6,986 nucleotides of DNA. It comes from an uncultured Bacilli bacterium (GTDB lineage: Bacteria > Bacillota_I > Bacilli_A > RF39 > UBA660). Made by a program: the position numbers and the translations under genes. The notes under the pieces were generated by a model. That model searched no databases. It was not told the DNA's origin and saw nothing but the letters and a program-made list of their open reading frames with translations. The stretch covers positions 1 through 6,986 of the forward strand of contig CANTWQ010000008.1 of NCBI GenBank assembly GCA_947853365.1, given 5' to 3'. Positions within the stretch are counted from its first letter, which is position 1; each line of letters starts with the position of its first letter. Shown in pieces: positions 1 through 5,635 of the stretch.

Positions 1-642
1 GGATTTGCCAGTGGGGTCATGTTATGTGTGTCTATTACGGATTTATTGCCTTCTGGTTATGGCTTGTTTCGTGAAACTTTTTTTGTGATACCGTCTCTTT
101 TATTGAGTGCCTTGTTTTTTGCCCTTGGTGTCGTTCTATCACTATTCATCGATCGTTATTTACCAAGTGGGGAAGGAATGATGACTACATCAAAATTATA
201 TCGCGTTGGGTTGATTGCAATGTTGGCCATTATTTTACATAATATTCCGGAAGGAATTGCGACATTTGTAACGACTAGAGTGGATACTTCGTTAGGAATG
301 ACATTAGCTTTAGCGATTGCACTTCATAATATTCCTGAAGGTATTAGTATTAGTGTTCCAATCTATTATGCGACTGGGAAGAAATATTTGGCTTTTTTCT
401 ATACCTTGATATCGGGATTATCGGAACCATTGGGTGCTCTTCTTGCGTATCTTTTTTTAGGACCATGGATGAACTCTTTTGTGATGGGGCTATTACTTTC
501 GATGATCGCGGGAATTATGACTTCTATTGCATGTTATGAATTATTGCCCACTTCTTGTTCCTATCGCAAAAAGTCAATTACTTTTGTTTCTTTTGGTTGT
601 GGTATTTTGATTATGTTAGTCAGTCATTTTTGGTTAGGATAA
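1..642 (+). CDS. zupT: ZIP-family divalent metal transporter, ZupT-like (5' end outside window)
   Basis: Integral membrane metal (zinc and other divalent cation) transporter of the ZIP family. The reading frame is open from base 1 and the first visible residues (GFASGVML) match an internal ZupT helix, so the ATG at 19 is an internal methionine and the true start lies upstream. About 213 residues are visible; ZupT proteins are about 260-270 residues, so roughly the first 50 are missing. Two metal-site motifs HNIPEG lie at visible residues 80-85 and 109-114, in the positions of the fourth and fifth membrane helices. The second is followed by VPIYYATG and SGLSEPLGA, which are very typical of bacterial ZupT. 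A basic, Ser-rich loop (SCSYRKKS) precedes the last hydrophobic helix. Family assignment is firm; metal specificity cannot be read from the sequence. The gene converges on ponA and shares a terminator hairpin with it. Confidence 0.93.
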   Translation, partial: GFASGVMLCVSITDLLPSGYGLFRETFFVIPSLLLSALFFALGVVLSLFIDRYLPSGEGMMTTSKLYRVGLIAMLAIILHNIPEGIATFVTTRVDTSLGMTLALAIALHNIPEGISISVPIYYATGKKYLAFFYTLISGLSEPLGALLAYLFLGPWMNSFVMGLLLSMIAGIMTSIACYELLPTSCSYRKKSITFVSFGCGILIMLVSHFWLG

Positions 643-646
643 ATGA

Positions 647-669
647 AAAAAGTGCGCTAGGCACTTTTT
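647..669. terminator. Bidirectional intrinsic terminator between zupT and ponA
   Basis: A perfect 9-bp inverted repeat, AAAAAGTGC (647-655) and GCACTTTTT (661-669), encloses a 5-base loop (GCTAG). The A-run on one side and T-run on the other make it a rho-independent terminator in both directions, fitting the convergent genes. It starts five bases after the zupT stop and its right arm covers two bases of the ponA stop codon (minus-strand TAA, 668-670). Confidence 0.85.
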
Positions 670-3565
670 AGTTTGTGACAGATACGGTTCGTACGAATGA
701 TTTTTGGAATCCCTTATAATTGATACGATACGTAATGGAATAAACGGTTACTTTGTTGGTATCGATTTGATTATATTTGGTTCCTTCACTATCGGTAATG
801 GTGATAGAAAGACCTCCACCATCGATTACTTCATCCGTAATATCTTTTTCTGTACTGTTTTCGATTACTTGAATTGGTGGGTTTGGATCAGTATAAGTTC
901 CTCCTACTTTGATTTCGTTAAACTTATCGCCGATTAAGTAGGCCGTATAATCGGTGTTTTCTTCTTCTTCCTCTTCATCCTCACTTGGATCTTGTCTGGT
1001 TTGAATGGTTGCCGTTGCAGCATCCGATTGATTGCTCGTGTAATTTTGGAAGGTTGCAACGACGCGATAGGTTCCATCTGGAGCAGAGGTTTCAAAACTG
1101 TAAGATGTTTCACTCGTAAATCCTAATAGTGTATTGTTGAAATATACGTTGTAACCAAATGATCCATAAGAACTATTTCCGGCTGGGGTTGGAATGGCTG
1201 ACCAACGGAGCGAGACGGTTTTATTTTGTTCATTATAAGTGGCAGTGAAGTTCTGTGGTGTTTGTAATTTTTGATATTTGGCAGATACTTCGGTTGGTTC
1301 GGCACCTGATTTAAAGTATTCGTAAACAATTTGGTCTTCGGGGGTATTTTCACTTGGTAGTAGGGCTGGGTTACTTCCTACTTCGACTCCTACTTTAACA
1401 ACACTATTTGGTACGGTGAAGTCTTGATTGTTTTTGGTAAATACAATATTACCTAAAGCTTTAAAGAGAAGACTACGATATCTGGTTGCTTGGGCTGAAG
1501 TGTTATATCCTTTGGTAATATCTTCATATCCATACCACATACCGATGGAGTATTGTGGATCATATCCGACAACCCAGGCATCTTTTACTGATCCCCATGG
1601 AATATTATATTGATCTAAAGCTTCTTGTGGGAAGTTGGTAGTACCTGTTTTGGCTGCTAGATTGACACCATTCATTCGAACTCCTGAAGCAAGACCAGAT
1701 TGTACGGAAGTCTTTAATACGTCAGTAATCATAAAGGCGGTTGCGTCACTCATAGCACGGTGATTTTCTACTTCGATCGGTACTTCTTCTCCTGTTTCAC
1801 GGTAGACAATACGATTGATCGTATATGGTTCGTTATAGGTTCCTCCATTGGCAAATGCGGCATATGCTGCGGCCATCTGGATTGGAGTTGCTCCACTAAA
1901 TGATCCTAGGGCGTGAGCTTCGTGTAAGTATCCGTTTTCAATTTCTGGTTCAATTCCTAAATTGGTTGCAAATTCGATGATTTTGTTTCTATCTAGACTT
2001 TGAAATGCTTTTAAAGCTGGAATATTACGAGATAAGGATAATGCTGTTCTAAGACTCATCCATCCCATAAACTTCATATCCGAGTTATTGATGGATGGTC
2101 CATTGGTATAACTCCATGGTTCATCGTTAAATTGTTCATAAGTAGACCAGTTATTATATTCAATTCCTGGACCGTAATCAAAAATTGGTTTAGCGGTAGA
2201 TCCGATTTGCTGCTTTGTTTCAGCGTAATTTAAACTTCTTTCTCCAACACGGTTACGTCCTGCTCCAACGGCTATGAGTTTTCCGGTTGCATTCTCTACG
2301 ACACCAACACCTGCTTGAACAGTGTCATTTTGCCAAGTAAAGGCAGAGGATGTACCGTTGAAAATATCTGTAATTTGTTTTTGCTTTTCGGCATCCATAT
2401 TAGTGTAGATTAAAACCGGTGTTTGGGTAAAGTAGATATTATATTTGGTATTTAATTCATCTAACACAGTATCAATATAGTCTTGATATTCTGAATCAAT
2501 GGAACTACCGCCTGATGCGACAAGACTTTCTACTGGTATGGCATTCGCTGCATCGGCTTCGGCTTGTGAAATATATCCATGTCTTACCATTAAGTATAAA
2601 ACTTCGGCCCGTCTTTTTTCGGCGTTTTCCGGATTTTTCACTGGGTTATAAGTGGTTGGTGCTTGGAACATTCCGGCTAAAATGGATGCTTCTGCGAGGG
2701 TTAAATCACGAATATCCTTGTTAAAATAAGTATTGGCTGCTTCTTGTACTCCAAACACAGTTCCACCAAGCGAATGGTTATTGACGTAGAATTCGATAAT
2801 TTGTTGCTTAGTATAGTTTTTTTCTAATTTGAAAACAGCTAAATAGATATCGGTAAATTTACGGATGATACCTTTTAGACCGGAATCCAAAGTGGCATCT
2901 GTATAGGTGTTCTTTACCACTTGCATGGATAAAGTAGAAGCCCCACCGGCATTTCTATTTCCTAATAATTGTTTGATGGAAGCGCTTAAAAAACGAGGTG
3001 CATCAAAGCCATTGTGTTGGAAAAATCTAGAATCTTCGGTAGCAATTAAGGCGTCGATAAACACTTGTGGTAATTCATCATAGGTGATGTTTTCTCTTAA
3101 TTCGGTACCGAGTCTTACTATTTCATTTCCTGATGCATCGTAGATGATCGTCGATTCTTTGTTATTTAATTCATTTGGATCGAAATCCGGTGCGGTAAAT
3201 ACAACGTAAAGAAGTAAACCTGATGCCGCAAGAGATCCGACAATACAGAATGATAAAAAGATAATCGCTAGGGTATTAAGTACTTTTCGCTTTTTTGAAT
3301 TTTTATTCATCTTTTTCATCAAGTAACTGATACCTATGATGAGGGCAATACCGACAACTAAAATAATTGTTGTAATGAGTCCCATTGTAAAATAACTGAT
3401 GATAAGAAACAATACACCAAGGGCCATTAAAATTTCTAGTGTTTTTGGATCCGTTGGCTCTTTCGTTTCTTTTGTTACTGTATTTCTTCTTTTTATGGTT
3501 TTATTTTTTTTCACGGTGATATTTCTATTGGTTTTTCCTTTGATATTTTCTTTCTTTTTGGCCAT
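668..3565 (-). CDS. ponA: Class A penicillin-binding protein 1 (bifunctional transglycosylase/transpeptidase)
   Basis: Bifunctional peptidoglycan synthase that polymerises glycan strands from lipid II and cross-links them outside the membrane. I place the start at ATG 3565 (965 aa): it has a perfect minus-strand GGAGGT site with 7-base spacing, whereas the in-frame TTG at 3592 lies inside recU and has none. A basic cytoplasmic tail (residues 1-42) is followed by three hydrophobic segments (about 43-61, 63-83, 97-125), where class A PBPs usually have one. The GT51 domain (about 130-310) carries EDSRFFQHNG with catalytic Glu177 and GASTLSMQVVKN (about 208-219). The transpeptidase domain (about 415-700) carries STAK (Ser456, Lys459), SRN (512-514) and KTGT (639-642), so both activities look intact. 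C-terminal additions are a fibronectin III-like domain (about 767-857), an acidic linker EDEEEEEE (862-869), and an Ig-like domain resembling DUF5011 (about 874-965). It is the second gene of the recU-ponA operon, an arrangement known from B. subtilis. Confidence 0.95.
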   Translation of the reverse strand: MAKKKENIKGKTNRNITVKKNKTIKRRNTVTKETKEPTDPKTLEILMALGVLFLIISYFTMGLITTIILVVGIALIIGISYLMKKMNKNSKKRKVLNTLAIIFLSFCIVGSLAASGLLLYVVFTAPDFDPNELNNKESTIIYDASGNEIVRLGTELRENITYDELPQVFIDALIATEDSRFFQHNGFDAPRFLSASIKQLLGNRNAGGASTLSMQVVKNTYTDATLDSGLKGIIRKFTDIYLAVFKLEKNYTKQQIIEFYVNNHSLGGTVFGVQEAANTYFNKDIRDLTLAEASILAGMFQAPTTYNPVKNPENAEKRRAEVLYLMVRHGYISQAEADAANAIPVESLVASGGSSIDSEYQDYIDTVLDELNTKYNIYFTQTPVLIYTNMDAEKQKQITDIFNGTSSAFTWQNDTVQAGVGVVENATGKLIAVGAGRNRVGERSLNYAETKQQIGSTAKPIFDYGPGIEYNNWSTYEQFNDEPWSYTNGPSINNSDMKFMGWMSLRTALSLSRNIPALKAFQSLDRNKIIEFATNLGIEPEIENGYLHEAHALGSFSGATPIQMAAAYAAFANGGTYNEPYTINRIVYRETGEEVPIEVENHRAMSDATAFMITDVLKTSVQSGLASGVRMNGVNLAAKTGTTNFPQEALDQYNIPWGSVKDAWVVGYDPQYSIGMWYGYEDITKGYNTSAQATRYRSLLFKALGNIVFTKNNQDFTVPNSVVKVGVEVGSNPALLPSENTPEDQIVYEYFKSGAEPTEVSAKYQKLQTPQNFTATYNEQNKTVSLRWSAIPTPAGNSSYGSFGYNVYFNNTLLGFTSETSYSFETSAPDGTYRVVATFQNYTSNQSDAATATIQTRQDPSEDEEEEEENTDYTAYLIGDKFNEIKVGGTYTDPNPPIQVIENSTEKDITDEVIDGGGLSITITDSEGTKYNQIDTNKVTVYSITYRINYKGFQKSFVRTVSVTN

Positions 3566-3566
3566 T

Positions 3567-4127
3567 TTATCTACCTCCAAATTTTTCTTCAATTACTTTT
3601 AAGTAATCGATTCGTGGTTGCCATTTTTCTTCTAACAAATAACCTTTTTCTTTTATTTTATCATAGGCAACAGATGCTTCATCATCGATCAGTTCAAAAA
3701 GATCGCAAGCAAGAATGAGATAGGTTTCCATTCTGGTTGTAAAACGGATGATGAAAAAGCAAATCCCACCATGCTTGATGATATGTTTCATATGTTCTAA
3801 TTGATGGGGATGAATGTTTTTTAGTGGAAACGAATGTTTGTTTTTGGTTTCTTTGGCTTCGAAATCAATGTATTTTCCTTGCCATAGTCCATTATAATCT
3901 GTTGTTGAGGGGCTGGCAAAAAAAGCCTCTGTAATTTTTGCTTTTTTGTAATCCACTTTCGTTATTTTAATCGGTGTTGGTTTCTTGTATATATATGCTT
4001 TGTCTATTTGCCGGTAGTAAGCATTGGTTGTATTTAAATCTTCTTCTAAATCCATACCGCGGTTACCATAGACGATATCTTTTTTTGTGCTTTTAATTGG
4101 TGCTTTGACCCCTTTTGGATAATTCAT
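3567..4127 (-). CDS. recU: Holliday junction resolvase RecU
   Basis: Cytoplasmic endonuclease that cleaves Holliday junctions during recombination and repair and aids chromosome segregation; the RecU family is typical of Bacillota. I chose ATG 4127 (186 aa) because AGGTGA lies five bases upstream on the minus strand; the in-frame GTG at 4136 sits inside that ribosome site. Recognisable blocks are GNRGMDLEEDL (residues 21-31), KKPTPIKI, STTDYNGLWQGKYIDFEAKETKNK (about 74-97) and HPHQLEHMK (106-114). Asp77, Glu90 and Lys92 match the catalytic Asp88/Glu101/Lys103 of B. subtilis RecU as I recall them. The ending WQPRIDYLKVIEE also fits the family. Length is slightly below the B. subtilis protein (206 aa), mainly through shorter ends. 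The stop codon is one base from the ponA ATG, and the last codons (GGA GGT AGA TAA) supply the ponA ribosome site, so the two genes are probably translationally coupled. Confidence 0.96.
   Translation of the reverse strand: MNYPKGVKAPIKSTKKDIVYGNRGMDLEEDLNTTNAYYRQIDKAYIYKKPTPIKITKVDYKKAKITEAFFASPSTTDYNGLWQGKYIDFEAKETKNKHSFPLKNIHPHQLEHMKHIIKHGGICFFIIRFTTRMETYLILACDLFELIDDEASVAYDKIKEKGYLLEEKWQPRIDYLKVIEEKFGGR
3573..3578 (-). promoter_or_regulatory. Ribosome binding site of ponA, inside recU
   Basis: Minus-strand GGAGGT lies within the last sense codons of recU, seven bases before the ponA ATG. It decides the ponA start at 3565 over the upstream TTG. Confidence 0.85.
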
Positions 4128-4132
4128 CTCGT

Positions 4133-4138
4133 TCACCT
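4133..4138 (-). promoter_or_regulatory. Ribosome binding site of recU
   Basis: Minus-strand AGGTGA lies five bases before the ATG at 4127. Its GTG triplet could be misread as the start codon, which would place the start inside the ribosome site. Confidence 0.75.
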
Positions 4139-4144
4139 ATATGA

Positions 4145-4173
4145 ATTATACTATAAATAGAGAAATTTTACCA
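4145..4173 (-). promoter_or_regulatory. Candidate sigma-A promoter of the recU-ponA operon
   Basis: A perfect minus-strand TATAAT (4145-4150) lies upstream of recU. The -35 at 17-base spacing is poor (TGGTAA, 4168-4173, three of six matches). The predicted transcript start would be near 4138, giving a leader of only about 10 bases that begins at the ribosome site, which is unusually short. The perfect -10 supports the call; the weak -35 and short leader count against it. Confidence 0.4.
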
Positions 4174-4184
4174 TAAAAATCTTC

Positions 4185-4217
4185 TGACGATTTTGTCATA
4201 TAAGTTCTACTTTTGTC
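4185..4217. repeat. Small palindrome and 20-bp-spaced direct repeat in the divergent intergenic region
   Basis: TGAC-6-GTCA (4185-4198) is an inverted repeat. TTTTGTC occurs at 4191-4197 and again at 4211-4217, exactly 20 bases apart, about two helical turns. The sites lie between recU and the small ORF, behind the recU promoter candidate. They could form an operator, but such short repeats also arise by chance in AT-rich DNA. Confidence 0.25.
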
Positions 4218-4271
4218 GAAATGGTGGAAATTGAAAGAATAGAAGTGTATGCTAGTGGTAAGGAGGATTCC

Positions 4272-4364
4272 ATGAGAGAAGAACATGTTTTAGAAATATT
4301 TCGGTTAATGAACGATCGGGTGCGAATGATTAAATTAGAACTAATTTATAAAAAGAATGGGTAG
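4272..4364 (+). CDS. Possible 30-residue small protein of unknown function
   Basis: A 30-codon frame starts at an ATG preceded by AAGGAGGA (4260-4267) with near-ideal spacing, among the best ribosome sites in the window, and ends at TAG. The product begins MREEHVLEIF and ends LIYKKNG. It is highly charged (many Arg, Lys and Glu) with regularly spaced Leu, Ile, Met and Val, as in a single amphipathic helix; there is no signal peptide or membrane segment. I do not recognise it. It lies upstream of gpsB, whose own promoter starts seven bases after its stop codon. I could not find a convincing promoter for it: TGGAAA-17-TATGCT (4225-4253) is weak and would start transcription at the ribosome site. 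It may be a real small protein, a leader peptide or a remnant; the ribosome site is the main argument. Confidence 0.5.
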   Translation: MREEHVLEIFRLMNDRVRMIKLELIYKKNG

Positions 4365-4370
4365 ACTTCA

Positions 4371-4399
4371 TTGACTTTTTCCCATTTTCTTGTGATAAT
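4371..4399 (+). promoter_or_regulatory. Sigma-A promoter of gpsB
   Basis: TTGACT (4371-4376), a 17-base spacer, then GATAAT (4394-4399) with an extended -10 TG at 4391-4392. Transcription would start near 4406, about 20 bases before the gpsB ATG. It is the best promoter match in the window and may also serve rnpB by read-through. Confidence 0.8.
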
Positions 4400-4425
4400 A
4401 TAAAAGTAAGGGATTGGTGAAGTAT

Positions 4426-4755
4426 ATGTATCAGAACAAAATTGCTTTAAGTCCAAAAGATATCTTGGAAAAGGATTTTAAAATTGATACAAGAGGATAT
4501 CGCTTGAAGGAAGTAGATCAATTCCTCGATATTATTATTGGCGATTATGAACAATTTGAAGCAATCATTCATGATTTGGAAGATGAGAAAGAAGAATTGA
4601 TGAATGAAATTATGCGCTTGAAGCAGGAACTTCGCAATATGAAGATGTCTGTAGAAATTGCCAAATCTAGCGAAAAAGAAATGACAAATGTCGATATTAT
4701 GCGACGTCTTTCACAACTAGAAAAAATCGTATATGATAATGACAAAGATGAATAA
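4426..4755 (+). CDS. gpsB: Cell division and wall-synthesis adaptor GpsB
   Basis: Small cytoplasmic, membrane-associated coiled-coil adaptor of the DivIVA/GpsB family that links class A PBPs to the division and elongation machinery. I chose ATG 4426 (109 aa): GGTGA lies five bases upstream, and from this start the residue numbering matches B. subtilis GpsB exactly. The in-frame TTG at 4414 would add four residues unlike the family. The N-terminal DivIVA-type domain carries DILEKDF (12-18), RGY (23-25) and EVDQFLD (29-35); Tyr25, Asp31 and Asp35 are the residues of the known PBP-binding groove. Residues about 40-82 are a heptad coiled coil rich in Glu and Lys. The C-terminal block NVDIMRRLSQLEKIVY (88-103) is the conserved helical trimerisation segment. 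PBP1, the usual client, is encoded divergently nearby. The TAA stop overlaps the predicted first bases of rnpB, and the 3' end appears to contain the rnpB promoter. The gpsB-rnpB adjacency is also known in B. subtilis. Confidence 0.96.
   Translation: MYQNKIALSPKDILEKDFKIDTRGYRLKEVDQFLDIIIGDYEQFEAIIHDLEDEKEELMNEIMRLKQELRNMKMSVEIAKSSEKEMTNVDIMRRLSQLEKIVYDNDKDE
4710..4737 (+). promoter_or_regulatory. Candidate rnpB promoter inside the 3' end of gpsB
   Basis: TTCACA (4710-4715, five of six matches) is followed after 16 bases by TATGAT (4732-4737, five of six). Transcription would start near 4744, about nine bases before the predicted mature 5' end of rnpB, as expected for a short trimmed leader. 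The boxes lie in the conserved RRLSQLEKIVYDN coding segment, so coding constraint shapes them as well. Confidence 0.55.
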
Positions 4756-5102
4756 TACTTTGACAAACGCTGTATTCTTTGGAATATAGAGGAAAGTCCA
4801 TGCTCACAAAGGCTGTGATGCCTTTCCTGTTTGTTCCTAGGGAAACCATAACCTAGGGTAGATTTTAAAAATCTAACGGCGATGAGGTGACCTTCACTGG
4901 TCATAGTAATCATAAAGTGCCACAGTGACGATGCTTTTTCGAAAGAAAAAGAGTGAAACGCGGTAAACCCAACAAGTGAGAAATCCAAATTATGGTAGGA
5001 GAGTCTTGATGAAGGAAGGATAACGGATTCAAGGACTGAGCAATCAGTAGATAGATGTTTGTCACCTAGCGATAGGTACAGAACATGGCTTATAAAGTAT
5101 TA
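4753..5102 (+). ncRNA. rnpB: RNase P RNA, Bacillus type (type B)
   Basis: Catalytic RNA of ribonuclease P, which removes 5' leaders from precursor tRNAs together with the RnpA protein. The universal core is present: GAGGAAAGTCC (4789-4799, 5' strand of P4), AAAGTGCCACAGTGACGA (4914-4931), GTGAAACGCGGTAAACCC (4953-4970), AGATAGATG (5049-5057) and AACATGGCTTA (5082-5092, 3' strand of P4). The ends are set by a perfect 9-bp P1 helix, TAATACTTT (4753-4761) with AAAGTATTA (5094-5102). P3 is seen as TGTATTC/GAATATA (4771-4788) and P12 as CTTTTTC-GAAA-GAAAAAG. The layout matches the B. subtilis type B RNA. At about 350 nt it is shorter than the roughly 400-nt B. subtilis RNA, mainly through a reduced distal P19 region near 5062-5080. 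The exact mature ends are inferred from P1 and could differ by a few bases. Confidence 0.96.
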
Positions 5103-5110
5103 TTTTTTTT
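5103..5110 (+). terminator. T-run after rnpB, possible transcript end
   Basis: The P1 right arm of rnpB is followed at once by eight T residues. No separate GC-rich hairpin precedes them, so either the end of rnpB helps termination or transcription continues into the RodZ-like gene 31 bases downstream. I see no good separate promoter in 5103-5140. Confidence 0.35.
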
Positions 5111-5140
5111 GTCGATTATTTATAAAGAGGTGACTTTATC

Positions 5141-5635
5141 GTGAAAGAGATTGGGGCGTATCTGAAGGAAACGAGAATGAGTCATGGCGTCAGTTTGGAA
5201 GAAGCAAGCGATGACTTGAAAATTCCTTCGTCACAATTAGATCATATTGAAAGCGGAAATACTCGTGCTTTTAAAGATATTTACGAATTAAAATCGTTTG
5301 TTTTGGAGTATGCCAAATATTTGGGGGTCAATCTGGAACAAATTACAGATGAATTCAATGATTTTTTGTTTGAGAAAACGTCTCGTATTTCATTGGCGGA
5401 TATTCAGGAAGCAAGAAAAAAAATGGATGGCGAAGAAGTGTCGGAAAAGAAGATAGTATCGCCGTATACGAAGTTGCCGAAACCGAAAAAGAATTATGGC
5501 CCAGTTGTGCTTGTGATATTGGGCATTGTTTTATTTTTCCTTTTGCTATATCTTTTGTTTTTCGTTTTGGGAAATCAAGAAGCGAATCAAACAGAAGAGC
5601 TGTGTGGCAGTGAAGTTGAGGTGATGCGGTTATGA
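5141..5635 (+). CDS. rodZ: RodZ-like helix-turn-helix membrane protein, short form
   Basis: RodZ proteins are single-pass membrane proteins that tie the MreB cytoskeleton to the wall-elongation machinery; the cytoplasmic helix-turn-helix domain contacts MreB. This 164-residue protein starts at GTG 5141, with AAAGAGGTGA (5124-5133) seven bases upstream. Residues about 4-66 form a RodZ-type HTH_25 domain (IGAYLKETRMSHGVSLEEA, then LDHIESGNTRAF and YAKYLGVN). A basic juxtamembrane stretch (KLPKPKKN, 111-118) leads into one hydrophobic segment (about 120-143). Only about 20 residues follow, including one Cys, so the extracellular DUF4115-type domain of longer family members (B. subtilis YmfM is close to 290 aa) is absent. 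No frameshift explains this, because the next gene begins at once: its ATG overlaps the stop as ATGA. B. subtilis also has its rodZ homologue directly before pgsA and recA. Family membership is well supported; function in shape control is inferred. Confidence 0.8.
   Translation: MKEIGAYLKETRMSHGVSLEEASDDLKIPSSQLDHIESGNTRAFKDIYELKSFVLEYAKYLGVNLEQITDEFNDFLFEKTSRISLADIQEARKKMDGEEVSEKKIVSPYTKLPKPKKNYGPVVLVILGIVLFFLLLYLLFFVLGNQEANQTEELCGSEVEVMRL

Noticed and set aside
959..982. The GAA/GAG-rich tract as a non-coding microsatellite
   Set aside because: It is in frame within ponA and encodes an acidic linker between two predicted domains.
704..2724. Several short frames (61-77 codons) within ponA on both strands
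   Set aside because: All lie within a continuous PBP1 coding sequence with intact motifs and have low-complexity or unrecognisable products.
3566..3592. An upstream TTG start for ponA at 3592
   Set aside because: It lies inside recU without a ribosome site, while ATG 3565 has a perfect GGAGGT at 7-base spacing.
4414..4425. An upstream TTG start for gpsB at 4414
   Set aside because: It would add four residues not seen in the family; ATG 4426 has its own GGTGA site and gives residue numbering identical to B. subtilis GpsB.
4569..4988. A 139-codon minus-strand frame across gpsB and rnpB
   Set aside because: It is antisense to a well-supported gpsB and to the conserved core of RNase P RNA, has no ribosome site that I can see, and its product is Ser/Phe-rich without a recognisable domain.
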